Below, piece after piece: positions 1-9,423 of a stretch of DNA of 40,782 nucleotides. This DNA comes from Albimonas sp041685625 (GTDB lineage Bacteria; Pseudomonadota; Alphaproteobacteria; Rhodobacterales; Rhodobacteraceae): contig JAWLFJ010000025.1 of assembly GCA_041685625.1 (NCBI GenBank), forward strand, positions 1 through 40,782, read 5' to 3'. Each line of letters starts with the position of its first letter. Position 1 is the first letter of the stretch. Below the pieces are notes generated by a model that saw only the letters and a list, made by a program, of their open reading frames with translations, did not search any database and was not told the origin of the DNA. Position numbers and translations under genes: made by a program.

Positions 1-1158
<1,158 letters not shown>

Positions 1159-1183
1159 GGCTCGAGGGAGGAGCGAGGGGCCG

Positions 1184-1813
1184 ATGGAGTTCAACATCGT
1201 CGACGGCGCCGTGCTGGCCGTTCTGGCGCTCTCGGGCGTGCTCGCCTTCTCGCGCGGGTTCACGCGCGAGACGCTGGCGATCCTCGGCTGGGTCGGCGCA
1301 GCCTTCGCCGCGCTCTACGCCGCCCCGCTGATCGAGCCCCTGCTGAAGGAGATCCCCGCGGTCGGGCCGATGCTGGCCGCCTCCTGCTCGCTCGGCAAGC
1401 TCGCGGCCTTCTCGGTCGGCTTCGCGATCGCGCTGGTGCTGATCTCGATCTTCACGCCGCTCTTCGCCGGCGCCGTCCAGAACAGCGTCCTCGGCCCGAT
1501 CGACCGCGCGGCGGGCTTTCTCTTCGGCGTCGCGCGCGGCGTGGTGCTGGTGGCGGTGGTCTACCTCGTGTACGACCTCCTCGTCGCACCGGCGGACCGT
1601 CTGCCGATGATCGAGGAGGCGCGGAGCGTCGCGATGATCTCCGACGCCGCCGCGATGATCGAGGCCGCCCTGCCCGAGACCGCGCCCGCCTGGCTGATGC
1701 AGCCGATCAACGGGCTGATGGCCGAATGCGGCGGCGTCGATCTCGGCGGCTTCGGCGGGCCCGAACCCGAAGAGGCGACGACAGGCGACCCGCCCGCCGC
1801 GACCGGCGAATGA
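1184..1813 (+). CDS. cvpA: CvpA family membrane protein
   Basis: A 209-residue inner-membrane protein of the CvpA (colicin V production) family. The N-terminus FNIVDGAVLAVLALSGVLAF is a typical first membrane helix. It is followed by the conserved SRGFTRETLAILGWVGAAFA segment and further hydrophobic helices to about residue 130. The tail is acidic, Pro/Gly-rich and probably cytoplasmic. The start is preceded by the purine-rich stretch GGGAGGAGCGAGGGG. Its place directly before purF is the classic context. In other bacteria CvpA supports envelope homeostasis; its molecular activity is unknown. Confidence 0.9.
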   Translation: MEFNIVDGAVLAVLALSGVLAFSRGFTRETLAILGWVGAAFAALYAAPLIEPLLKEIPAVGPMLAASCSLGKLAAFSVGFAIALVLISIFTPLFAGAVQNSVLGPIDRAAGFLFGVARGVVLVAVVYLVYDLLVAPADRLPMIEEARSVAMISDAAAMIEAALPETAPAWLMQPINGLMAECGGVDLGGFGGPEPEEATTGDPPAATGE

Positions 1814-1897
1814 TGACGGCGCCATGACAGACGGGCCCGGACGCATTATGTTCCCGCCCGCAGCCCGATCCTCCCGCCGAGCAGAGAGCCCCGCCCC

Positions 1898-3376
1898 ATG
1901 AGCGATCAGCGCGCCGACGCCCACGCCTCGGTCTTCGACCCGGAGGCCGACAAGCCGCGCGAGGAGTGCGGCCTGTTCGGCGTCTTCGGCCCGGCCGAGG
2001 CGGCGAACTTCGCCGCCCTCGGCCTGCACGCCCTCCAGCATCGCGGACAGGAGGCGGCCGGCATCGTCACCTACGAGCCCGGACCCGGCTTCTCCGAGGT
2101 CAAGCGCCTCGGCTACGTCCGCGACAACTTCACTTCGGCCAAGGTGATGGCCGAACTGCCCGGAACGATGGCCGTCGGCCATGTCCGCTACTCGACCTCC
2201 GGCGCGAAGGGCCACACGGCGATCCGCGACGTGCAGCCGCTCTACGCCGATCTCGCCACGGGCGGGGTGGCGCTGGCGCACAACGGCAACCTGGTCAACG
2301 CGCTCTCGCTGAAGCGCGAGCTGATCGACCGAGGCTCGATCTTCCAGAGCTCGTCCGACACCGAATGCGTGCTGCACCTCATGGCGCGGAGCTTCCACCG
2401 CACCTCCGCCGACCGCCTCAAGGAGGCGCTGCGCCGGGTCGAGGGCGCGTTCTCGGTGCTGGCGCTGACCGAGACGCAGCTGATCGGCGCGCGCGATCCG
2501 ATGGGCATCCGTCCGCTGGTGCTCGGCCGGCTCGGCGACGGCTGGATCCTCGCTTCGGAGACCTGCGCCCTCGACATCGTCGGCGCCAGCTTCGAGCGCG
2601 AGGTGGCGCCGGGCGAGATGCTGATCATCGACGACACCGGCGTCGAGAGCCATCGCCCGTTCGAGCCCGCGCCGTCGCGCTTCTGCATCTTCGAGCACGT
2701 CTACTTCTCCCGCCCCGACAGCGTGATCGGCGGCCAGGCCGTCTACGAGAGCCGCCGTCGCATCGGGGTCGAACTGGCGCGCGAGGCGCCGGTGGAGGCC
2801 GACCTCGTCTGCCCCGTTCCCGACAGCGGCACCCCGGCCGCCATCGGCTACGCCCAGGAGAGCGGGATCCCCTTCACCCTCGGCATCACGCGCAACCAGT
2901 ATGTCGGGCGGACCTTCATCGAACCCTCCGAACAGATCCGGAACATGGGCGTGCGGCTGAAGCTGAACGTCAACCGCGCGCTGGTCGAGGGCAAGCGCGT
3001 TATCCTCGTCGACGACAGCGTCGTGCGCGGCACGACCTCCATGAAGATCAAGGAGATGATCCGCGAGGCGGGGGCGAAGGAGGTGCACTTCCGTGTCGCC
3101 TCGCCGCCCACGGCCTGGCCCTGCTTCTACGGCGTCGACACGCCCGAGCAGGAGAAGCTGCTGGCGTTTCGAATGAGCGAGGAGGAGATGCGCGACCATC
3201 TCGGCGTCGACTCGCTGCGCTTCGTCAGCCTCCACGGGCTCTATCGCGCCGTCGGCGAGGCCGCCGGGCGCGACCCCGGCGCGCCGCGCTACTGCGACGC
3301 CTGCTTCTCGGGCCACTACCCGGTGCGCCCGGCGGACATGATCGAGACCGGCCGGCTCGACCTCGCCGCCGAATGA
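1898..3376 (+). CDS. purF: Amidophosphoribosyltransferase
   Basis: Catalyses the first committed step of purine synthesis, PRPP + glutamine to 5-phosphoribosylamine. The protein has 492 residues. A propeptide of 23 residues precedes Cys24 (REECGLFGVF), the expected N-terminal nucleophile of the class II glutaminase domain after cleavage. HRGQEAAGI and the glutaminase core follow. The C-terminal PRTase domain carries the PRPP motif VILVDDSVVRGTTS. Four cysteines, Cys263, Cys409, Cys466 and Cys469 (YCDACFSGHYP), sit where the Bacillus-type enzyme binds a 4Fe-4S cluster, so this is probably the iron-sulfur form rather than the E. coli form. It lies 84 nt after cvpA. Confidence 0.97.
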   Translation: MSDQRADAHASVFDPEADKPREECGLFGVFGPAEAANFAALGLHALQHRGQEAAGIVTYEPGPGFSEVKRLGYVRDNFTSAKVMAELPGTMAVGHVRYSTSGAKGHTAIRDVQPLYADLATGGVALAHNGNLVNALSLKRELIDRGSIFQSSSDTECVLHLMARSFHRTSADRLKEALRRVEGAFSVLALTETQLIGARDPMGIRPLVLGRLGDGWILASETCALDIVGASFEREVAPGEMLIIDDTGVESHRPFEPAPSRFCIFEHVYFSRPDSVIGGQAVYESRRRIGVELAREAPVEADLVCPVPDSGTPAAIGYAQESGIPFTLGITRNQYVGRTFIEPSEQIRNMGVRLKLNVNRALVEGKRVILVDDSVVRGTTSMKIKEMIREAGAKEVHFRVASPPTAWPCFYGVDTPEQEKLLAFRMSEEEMRDHLGVDSLRFVSLHGLYRAVGEAAGRDPGAPRYCDACFSGHYPVRPADMIETGRLDLAAE

Positions 3377-3545
3377 CGCGCCGCTGCCCGCCGGGGGGAG
3401 CGCGCCGCTCGGGGAGGCTCCGCCCCCCGCTCGCGCCGCGCCGCCGGGCCCGAGGGCCCGACGAGGGCGCCCGGCCCCGGCCGGAGGGGCGCTCCGGCGC
3501 CGCGGCGGCTTGCGGCCACCCTCCCGGCCCCCATATGCGCCGGGC
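3377..3545 (+). repeat. GC-rich palindromic repeat copy 1 in the purF 3' gap
   Basis: The gap between purF and the next gene holds imperfect GC palindromes. The core around 3403-3455 (AGCGCGCCGCTCGG, then a GGGG...CCCC hairpin, then CCGCTCGCGCCGCGC) recurs in inverted orientation at about 15477-15535. No ORF was seen. The hairpin may also end the purF transcript. See the finding on the dispersed repeat. Confidence 0.5.
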
Positions 3546-4127
3546 ATGACCGAAGACGCCCTTCTCCGCCTCGTCTATCTCTCCGTGCTCGGCGCGGCGA
3601 TCCTGGCGGGCGTGTTCGCCGCCTATCGCGGGCGCATGGCCACCGGCATCCAGCACGCGCTGGTCTGGGTGCTGATCATCCTCGGCCTCGTCGCCGTCTA
3701 CGGGCTGCGCGAGGACCTGATGGCCGCGCTTCTGCCCGGCGCGACGGTGGAGCGGCAGGGCGACGCGCTGGTGTTGCGCCGCGCGGCCGACGGGCATTTC
3801 CACCTGAACGCCGAGGTCAACGGCGCGCCGGTCGAGTTCCTGGTGGACACCGGAGCCTCCGACCTCGTGCTCAGCCGCCGCGACGCCCAGAGCGCGGGGA
3901 TCGATCCCGACGAGATCGCCTACACCCGGCGCGCGATGACCGCGAACGGGCAGGTCTCCATCGCGCCGGTGCGGCTCGAGCGTGTCGAGATCGCGGGGAT
4001 CGAGGCGCGGGACGTGCCGGCGGTGGTCGGCTCGGAGGGTCTGTTCGGCTCGCTGATGGGAATGAGCTATCTCGACCGGTGGTCGCGGGTCACGGTCGAG
4101 GGCGACCGCATGACCCTCGAGCCCTGA
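3546..4127 (+). CDS. Membrane-anchored retropepsin-like aspartic protease (TIGR02281 type)
   Basis: A 193-residue protein with two N-terminal hydrophobic helices (about residues 5-25 and 35-55) and a periplasmic clan AA protease domain. The single catalytic motif is VEFLVDTGASDLVLS. The family continues with SRRDAQSAGI, a Thr/Ala-rich middle and GLFGSLMGMSYLDRW near the end. With one D-T-G motif per chain it should work as a dimer, as retropepsins do. The ATG at 3546 is chosen over one at 3510 because the extra residues (RPPSRPPYAPG) do not fit the membrane start. Natural substrates are not known. The next gene converges on it. Confidence 0.87.
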   Translation: MTEDALLRLVYLSVLGAAILAGVFAAYRGRMATGIQHALVWVLIILGLVAVYGLREDLMAALLPGATVERQGDALVLRRAADGHFHLNAEVNGAPVEFLVDTGASDLVLSRRDAQSAGIDPDEIAYTRRAMTANGQVSIAPVRLERVEIAGIEARDVPAVVGSEGLFGSLMGMSYLDRWSRVTVEGDRMTLEP

Positions 4128-4173
4128 GCGAGGCGGCTCGCGCCTTCGCCCGATGGTCGCGCCTCATCGCGAT

Positions 4174-4196
4174 CGGCCGGCATCGCGCGCCGGCCG
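4174..4196. terminator. Putative bidirectional hairpin between convergent genes
   Basis: A 7-bp perfect stem, CGGCCGG (4174-4180) with CCGGCCG (4190-4196), with a 9-nt loop. It sits in the 111-nt gap between the convergent protease and isomerase-like genes. There is no T-run, so termination is inferred from position only. Confidence 0.3.
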
Positions 4197-4238
4197 TCCG
4201 GCCGGGTCGGATCGGGTTCCGTTCGCCGGGTCCCGGCG

Positions 4239-5057
4239 TCAGACCGCCAGGCCGCGATCCGTCAGCCAGCGCGCCCCGGGCAGGATCGTCGAGGGATCCG
4301 CCATCTCCAGGATCAGCCGCGCCGCCGGAGCGTGGGTCGCGAGCGCCGCGAAGACCGGCGCGAACGGCACCGTGCCCATGCCGGGGGGCCAGTGCCGATC
4401 GGCGTAGCCGTCGGCGTCCTGAAGGTGAACGTGGAGCAGCCGCCGCCCCGCACCGATCACGTGCCAGTCCACCGGCCGCCCGCCGCGCGAGACGTGGACG
4501 TAATGCGCGTGTCCGGTGTCGAGCGAGACGCCGAGAGCCACCGATCCGAGCGCGTCCACGATCGCGGCGCGATGCTCGGCATCCTCGTCCTCGACGTTCT
4601 CGATCGCCAGCGCGATCCCCGCCGCCTCGGCCCGCGCCAGGAGCGGACGCAGCGTCGCCTCCACCCGCTCGATCACGTGCTCGCGCCCCTTCGGCGCGAG
4701 AAAGTCGTTCTGCGCGCCCCAGGTCGAGAACGGCGAATGCACCACCATCATCGTCGCGCCGAGCGCCTCAGCCACGTCGAGGCCCTGTCCGAAGCGCCGC
4801 TGCGCCAGCGCGCGCGCCTCCGGATCGGTCGCGTCGAGCTTCAGGTCGTAGAACGGGCCGTGGATGCCGAGCGGCCCGGCCCAGCCGTCCAGCTTGCGTT
4901 TCGCGAGCGCGATCAACGGGCTCCAGTCGGCGTCCAGCACCATCGGCAGGCAGAAGTCCTGAATCTCCAGCGGGCGGTTCCGCTCGATCAGCCAGTCGCG
5001 GTGCCGCCCGATCTCTCCGATCGGCATGGCGGCGCCCAGCACGGGGCGTTCGGGCAT
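4239..5057 (-). CDS. Sugar phosphate isomerase/epimerase-like TIM barrel protein
   Basis: A 272-residue protein of the xylose-isomerase-like / AP-endonuclease-2 TIM barrel superfamily. Likely metal-binding segments are in the expected order: LGIHGPFYDL, VVHSPFS, AIENVEDED (Glu), SLDTGHAHY (Asp, His), LLHVHLQDADGYADRHWPPG (His) and LILEMAD (Glu). The substrate cannot be told from sequence; sugar epimerases and endonuclease IV relatives share this pattern. It is the last gene of the pepA-holC operon, 15 nt after holC. The ATG at 5057 has a GGGGGAGA ribosome binding site. Confidence 0.8.
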   Translation of the reverse strand: MPERPVLGAAMPIGEIGRHRDWLIERNRPLEIQDFCLPMVLDADWSPLIALAKRKLDGWAGPLGIHGPFYDLKLDATDPEARALAQRRFGQGLDVAEALGATMMVVHSPFSTWGAQNDFLAPKGREHVIERVEATLRPLLARAEAAGIALAIENVEDEDAEHRAAIVDALGSVALGVSLDTGHAHYVHVSRGGRPVDWHVIGAGRRLLHVHLQDADGYADRHWPPGMGTVPFAPVFAALATHAPAARLILEMADPSTILPGARWLTDRGLAV

Positions 5058-5072
5058 CGTTCTCCCCCCTTC

Positions 5073-5543
5073 TCAGGCGTCGGCGCCGCTCGCGGCCTTG
5101 CGCACCCAGCGTCCGCCGGCCTGCGCCCAGTATTCGGCGGCGAGGCCGGCGGCCGCGACGCGGCGCCAGTCCTCCCGCGCGGCCTCCACCGCCGCGGGGT
5201 CGGCGCCGTCGAAGACCAGCCAGACCCGCTCCAGCGCCGCCGCCTCCTCCGGCGACCAGGGCGCGCCGCCCAGCAGCATCAGCGCGTCGGGCGCGTTCGG
5301 CGCCTCGCGCCCTTCGGTCAGCAGCACCGGCTGGCGGGCGGCGTGCGGCGCGTCGGCGCGGCCGTGGGGCAGGAACGCGGCGTCGTCGTAGGTCCAGAGC
5401 AGCGCGTCCACCGCGTCCATGCGCGCACCGGGGCCGATGCGCACCGCCGCGCGCATCCCACGCTCCAGCGCCTTCTCCAGCAGCGCCGGCGCCACCCCCT
5501 CCAGCCCCGTCTCGGTCAGGTGGTAGAAGCGCACGGCGCCCAA
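5073..5543 (-). CDS. holC: DNA polymerase III subunit chi
   Basis: The chi subunit of the replicative clamp loader, linking it to single-strand binding protein. The recognisable start is VRFYHLTETGLEGVAPALLEKALERG, matching family N-termini (MxxxxFYHLT). It continues to a Rossmann-like core ending with the conserved DGADPAAVEAAREDWR and YWAQAGGRWVRKA. No ATG fits. A TTG at 5543, 4 nt past the pepA stop, has GAGGG 8 nt upstream and gives 156 residues, close to the family's usual 150. A GTG at 5534 is the alternative. The longer reading to 5663 only overlaps pepA. The pepA-holC order is conserved in alphaproteobacteria. Confidence 0.85.
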   Translation of the reverse strand: MGAVRFYHLTETGLEGVAPALLEKALERGMRAAVRIGPGARMDAVDALLWTYDDAAFLPHGRADAPHAARQPVLLTEGREAPNAPDALMLLGGAPWSPEEAAALERVWLVFDGADPAAVEAAREDWRRVAAAGLAAEYWAQAGGRWVRKAASGADA

Positions 5544-5547
5544 GGGC

Positions 5548-7038
5548 TCAGCCCTCGCGGCCCTTGACCAGCGCGTCGCAGGCGCGCACGCCCCAGCCGG
5601 TGGCCCCGCGCGGCCAGAGATCGCCCGATTCCTTGACCAGCGTGACGCCGGCGACGTCGACATGGATCCAGGGCGTGCCGTCCTTGACGAAGCGCTTGAT
5701 GAACTGCGCCGCGGTGATCGAGCCCGCGGACCGGCCGCCGGTGTTCTTCATGTCGGCGAGGCGCGACTTGAGCAGCTTGTCGTAGGCGGCGCCCAGCGGC
5801 AGGCGCCAGGCCTTCTCGCCGGCCGCGTCGCAGGCGGCCTGCCATTCCGAGGCGAAGGCGTCGTCGTCGCCGAAATAGCCCGCATGCTCGTGGCCGAGGG
5901 CGACGATCATGGCGCCGGTGAGGGTCGCGAAATCCACCATGCCCGACGGCTTGAACCGCTCCTGCGCGTACCAGATCACGTCGGCGAGCAGCAGCCGGCC
6001 CTCGGCGTCGGTGTTGACGATCTCGATGGTGTCGCCCTTCATCGAGGTCACGATGTCGCCCGGCCGCTGGGCGCGGCCGTCCGGCATGTTCTCCACCAGC
6101 CCCACGAGGCCGACGACGTTGGCCTTGGCGCCGCGCAGCGCGATCGCGCGCATCGCGCCCGCCACGATCGCCGCGCCGCCCATGTCCATCGTCATGTCCT
6201 CCATGCCGCCCGCGGGCTTGAGGGAGATGCCGCCGGTGTCGAAGACCACGCCCTTGCCGATCAGCGCGAGGGGCGCCTCGTCGCCGCCGCCGTTCCAGCG
6301 CATGACCACGACCTTGGTGGGGCTGTCCGAGCCGCGGCCGACGCCGAGCAGCGCGCGCATGCCGAGCTCCTCGAGCTCGGCCTCCTCGAGGATCTCGACC
6401 TCGAGGCCGAGCTCGCCCATCGCGGCGAGGCGCGCGGCGAACTCCTCGGTGCCGAGCACGTTGGCCGGCTCGTTGACGAGGTCGCGCGCGAAGAACACGC
6501 CTTCGACCGCGGCCATGCGGCCGCGGGACTCCCGCCCGACCGCCTCCGGCCCGTCGACGTGCAGGCGCACGGTCCGGCGCGTGCGGTCCGCATGCTCCTC
6601 GTCGGCGCGCTTGTAGACGTCGAACTCGTAGGCGCGGAGCGCCATGCCGTAGGCGAGATCGGCGGCGAGCGCCGCGTCGAGGCCGCCGGCATGGACGCTC
6701 ACGCCCGCCTCGGCCGCCTTGCCGGACAGCGCGGCGCCGATCGCGCCGCCCGCCTTCAGCACGTCGTCCGCGTCCGGATCCTCCCCCAGCGAGACCAGCA
6801 GCAGCGCGCCGGCCGCGAGGCCGCCCGGCGCCGGCACGCGCAGCGTGGCGCCCGCCTTGCCCTTCCAGTCCTCCGCGGCGACGGCGCGGCGGAGGGCGCC
6901 CCCCATCGCGTCGTCCGCAGCCCCGGCCGCGTCGCCCATCGCCTCGGCCCCGCGGCAGAGCACCACGACGAGGCCCTCGGCCTCGCGCAGCGCGGTGAAG
7001 TCCTCGGCGACGAAGCTGATCTCGACGGGCGCGGTCAT
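5548..7038 (-). CDS. pepA: Leucyl aminopeptidase (M17)
   Basis: A 496-residue cytosolic metallo-aminopeptidase that removes N-terminal residues from peptides. The N-terminal domain is variable. The catalytic domain begins near FFARDLVNEPANVLGT, then LIGKGVVFDTGGISLKPAG (metal Lys and Asp), MTMDMGGAA and the family signature NTDAEGRLLLADVI. The end (LKSRLADMKNTGGRSAGSITAAQF, abbreviated here) is also typical. The start ATG is preceded by AGGAGGAG at 7045-7052. It heads the pepA-holC-isomerase operon and is divergent from lptF, with a 121-nt shared promoter region. Confidence 0.96.
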   Translation of the reverse strand: MTAPVEISFVAEDFTALREAEGLVVVLCRGAEAMGDAAGAADDAMGGALRRAVAAEDWKGKAGATLRVPAPGGLAAGALLLVSLGEDPDADDVLKAGGAIGAALSGKAAEAGVSVHAGGLDAALAADLAYGMALRAYEFDVYKRADEEHADRTRRTVRLHVDGPEAVGRESRGRMAAVEGVFFARDLVNEPANVLGTEEFAARLAAMGELGLEVEILEEAELEELGMRALLGVGRGSDSPTKVVVMRWNGGGDEAPLALIGKGVVFDTGGISLKPAGGMEDMTMDMGGAAIVAGAMRAIALRGAKANVVGLVGLVENMPDGRAQRPGDIVTSMKGDTIEIVNTDAEGRLLLADVIWYAQERFKPSGMVDFATLTGAMIVALGHEHAGYFGDDDAFASEWQAACDAAGEKAWRLPLGAAYDKLLKSRLADMKNTGGRSAGSITAAQFIKRFVKDGTPWIHVDVAGVTLVKESGDLWPRGATGWGVRACDALVKGREG

Positions 7039-7159
7039 GGGCGGGGCTCCTCCTGAAAAGTCGTCGTCTTCGACCTAGCGCCGTTGTCGGCCCGACGCCA
7101 GCGTCCGCCGCGCCGCGGCGCCTTGCGCCCTCCCCCGGGCCGTCGCAGTCTCCGGCGCG

Positions 7160-8299
7160 ATGCGCGGGCTGGTCGGAAAATACGTGGTCCTTCAGATCCT
7201 CGGCCCGTTCGGGGTGTTCTCCCTGATTCTGCTCTCGCTGGTCTGGCTCACGCAATCGCTGCGGGTGATCGAGACGGTGGTCGCCTCGGGCCAGTCGGCG
7301 GCGACCTTCGCGGCCTTCGCGGCGCTGCTGCTGCCGGTGGTGATGAGCTTCATCCTGCCGGTCGCGGCCTTCGCGGCGACGCTCTACGCGCTCAACCGGA
7401 TGTTCATGGACAGCGAGATCGTGGCGCTGATGGCGGCCGGCATGAGCCGCCTGCGTCTGGCGCGGCCGGTGCTGGTCTTCGGGCTCGGCGTCACGCTCGC
7501 GATGGCGGTGGTGACGACCTACCTGATGCCCTCCGCGGCGCGGGAGCTGCGGGGGCGCATGGCCGAGCTCGGCGCGGACGTCGCGGGGGCGCTGCTGCGC
7601 GAGGGCGAGTTCATCCACCCGGCGAGCGGCGTCAGCGTCTACGTCCGCGCGGCGGGGCCGGACGGGCAGATGGCCGGGCTCTTCGTGCAGGACGACCGCG
7701 ACGCGGCGGTGCGCGTGACCTACACCGCCGAGCGCGCGGCGCTGGTGCGCACCGAGGCGGGGCCGCGGCTGGTCATGTTCGACGGCGCGGCGCAGCGGCT
7801 CGAGCGGGGCTCCTCGTCGCTGTCGCTGCTGAGCTTCGAGAAGCTGGTCTACGACCTCGCCCAGCTGATGCCCGAGACGACGGAGCGTCGACTGAAGCCC
7901 TCGGAATACCACGCCCCCGCACTCGTGGCGCCGAGCGCGGCGATGCTCGACGGGCGGCCGCCGGGCGAGTTCGTGGCCGAGGGGCACGAGCAGCTCTCGG
8001 CGCCGCTCTACGCCCTCGCGCTGCCGCTCATCGGGCTCGCCAGCCTGCTCGGGCCCGGCTTCCGGCGCCGCGGCCACGGCAGGCGCCTCGCCGCGGCGGT
8101 GGCGCTGGCGGCGCTGTGCCGGCTGCTCGGCGTGGCGGCGAAGTCGGCGACGGGCTCCGTCGCGATGCTGTGGCCGGCGATGTACGCGCCGCCGCTGCTC
8201 GGCGCCGCGCTGGCGCTTCTGGTGCTCTGGAAGGGATTGCCGACGGCGTCGCGCCGCGGCCGTCCGGCGCCGTCGTCGGGCGAAGGCGCGCCGGCATGA
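7160..8299 (+). CDS. lptF: LPS export ABC transporter permease LptF
   Basis: One of the two inner-membrane permeases of the LptB2FG transporter that extracts LPS from the inner membrane. It has 379 residues. Three N-terminal helices include LILLSLVWLTQSLRVIE, and the hallmark FILPVAAFAATLYALNRM ... DSEIVALMAAGMS follows. A periplasmic beta-jellyroll lies at about residues 130-260 and three more helices end near residue 365. The gene overlaps lptG by ATGA (8296-8299), indicating translational coupling. The order lptF-lptG-lptD-surA is standard for alphaproteobacteria. Confidence 0.94.
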   Translation: MRGLVGKYVVLQILGPFGVFSLILLSLVWLTQSLRVIETVVASGQSAATFAAFAALLLPVVMSFILPVAAFAATLYALNRMFMDSEIVALMAAGMSRLRLARPVLVFGLGVTLAMAVVTTYLMPSAARELRGRMAELGADVAGALLREGEFIHPASGVSVYVRAAGPDGQMAGLFVQDDRDAAVRVTYTAERAALVRTEAGPRLVMFDGAAQRLERGSSSLSLLSFEKLVYDLAQLMPETTERRLKPSEYHAPALVAPSAAMLDGRPPGEFVAEGHEQLSAPLYALALPLIGLASLLGPGFRRRGHGRRLAAAVALAALCRLLGVAAKSATGSVAMLWPAMYAPPLLGAALALLVLWKGLPTASRRGRPAPSSGEGAPA

Positions 8300-9423
8300 T
8301 GGGGACGCTCGCGCGCTATGTCGGCCGGCGCTACCTCGAGACCTTCGGGGCCGCCTTCGCGGCGGTGTTCCTGCTGATCTTCCTCGTCGACCTCGTCGAG
8401 CAGCTGCGCCGCAGCGCCGGCGGCGGCGCGGGGTTCCGGGAGGTGTTCGCCCTCGCCGCGCTGCACGCGCCGTCGCTGATGCTGGAGGTGCTGCCGTTCC
8501 TCGCGCTGCTCGCGGCGGTCGCGTGCTTCGCGCGGCTCGCGCGGTCCTCGGAACTGGTCGTGACGCGGGCGGCGGGCGTCTCCGTCTGGCGGCTGATCAC
8601 GCCGGCGGTGATCGTGGCGGCGCTGATCGGGACGGCGGCGTTCTCGTTCCTGAACCCGGTCGCCTCCGGTCTGCTGGCCCGCTTCGAGACGCTGGAGGCG
8701 CGCTACATCCGCGACCGCACCAGCCTGCTCTCGGTCTCGGAGAACGGGCTCTGGCTGCGCCAGTCGGGCGCCGGCGGTCAGAGCGTGATCCACGCGCTGC
8801 GCACCAACGCGGACGGCACCCGGCTCTGGGACGTCACGGTTTTCCGCTTCGACGCAGGGGATCGGCTGACCGGGCGGCTCGCCGCCGGGCGCGCCGTGCT
8901 CGAGCCCGGGCGCTGGGTCCTGCACGACGTCGCGCGCTGGAACTTCGGCGAGGCCGGCGGCGCCGCGGAGCCGGGCGAGGCCGAGCCCGCGCCGAGCGCC
9001 GAGCCGCTCGACCGCCTCGCGCTGCCGACCGAGCTGACGCGCGAGCAGATCCTCGAGAGCTTCGCCAGCCCCGCCACGATCTCCTACTGGAGCCTGCCGG
9101 GCTTCATCGAGGCGCTGGAGGCCGCCGGCTTCTCGGCCGCGCGCCACCGGATGCACTGGCAGAGCCAGACCGCGCTGCCCGCCCTTCTCGCCGCGATGGT
9201 GCTGATCGGGGCGGCCTTCTCGATGCGCCACGCTCGGTTCGGCGGGCTCGGGGTGATGGCGCTCGGCGCGCTCGGCTCGGGGCTCGCGTATTTCTTCCTC
9301 GCCAACCTCACCCAGGCCTTCGGCGCCTCCGGCATGATCTCGGCGCCGCTCGCCGCGTGGATCCCGCCCACGGCGATGGCGATGCTGGCGGTCGGGCTTC
9401 TGCTGCATCTCGAGGACGGCTGA
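8296..9423 (+). CDS. lptG: LPS export ABC transporter permease LptG
   Basis: The partner permease of LptF (375 residues). It starts MMGTLARYVGRRYLETF. The family segment VLPFLALLAAVACFARLARSSELVVTRAAGVSVW is split here into helix and coupling region. The periplasmic domain carries RDRTSLLSVSENGLWLRQ and ALPTELTREQI, and the C-terminal helices include LLAAMVLIGAAFSMRHAR. Two adjacent in-frame ATGs (8296 and 8299) are possible; the first overlaps the lptF stop. The stop TGA shares its last base with the lptD ATG (9423), so the operon is tightly coupled. Confidence 0.94.
   Translation: MMGTLARYVGRRYLETFGAAFAAVFLLIFLVDLVEQLRRSAGGGAGFREVFALAALHAPSLMLEVLPFLALLAAVACFARLARSSELVVTRAAGVSVWRLITPAVIVAALIGTAAFSFLNPVASGLLARFETLEARYIRDRTSLLSVSENGLWLRQSGAGGQSVIHALRTNADGTRLWDVTVFRFDAGDRLTGRLAAGRAVLEPGRWVLHDVARWNFGEAGGAAEPGEAEPAPSAEPLDRLALPTELTREQILESFASPATISYWSLPGFIEALEAAGFSAARHRMHWQSQTALPALLAAMVLIGAAFSMRHARFGGLGVMALGALGSGLAYFFLANLTQAFGASGMISAPLAAWIPPTAMAMLAVGLLLHLEDG

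Noticed and set aside
4079..5785. Plus-strand frame of 568 codons opposite the isomerase-like gene and holC
   Set aside because: Pro/Arg/Ser-rich antisense translation; the minus strand holds recognisable proteins.
5516..8077. Long minus-strand frame of 853 codons across pepA and lptF
   Set aside because: It is the shadow of pepA in another frame plus antisense of lptF; it has no domain and mixes His/Arg/Gly runs.
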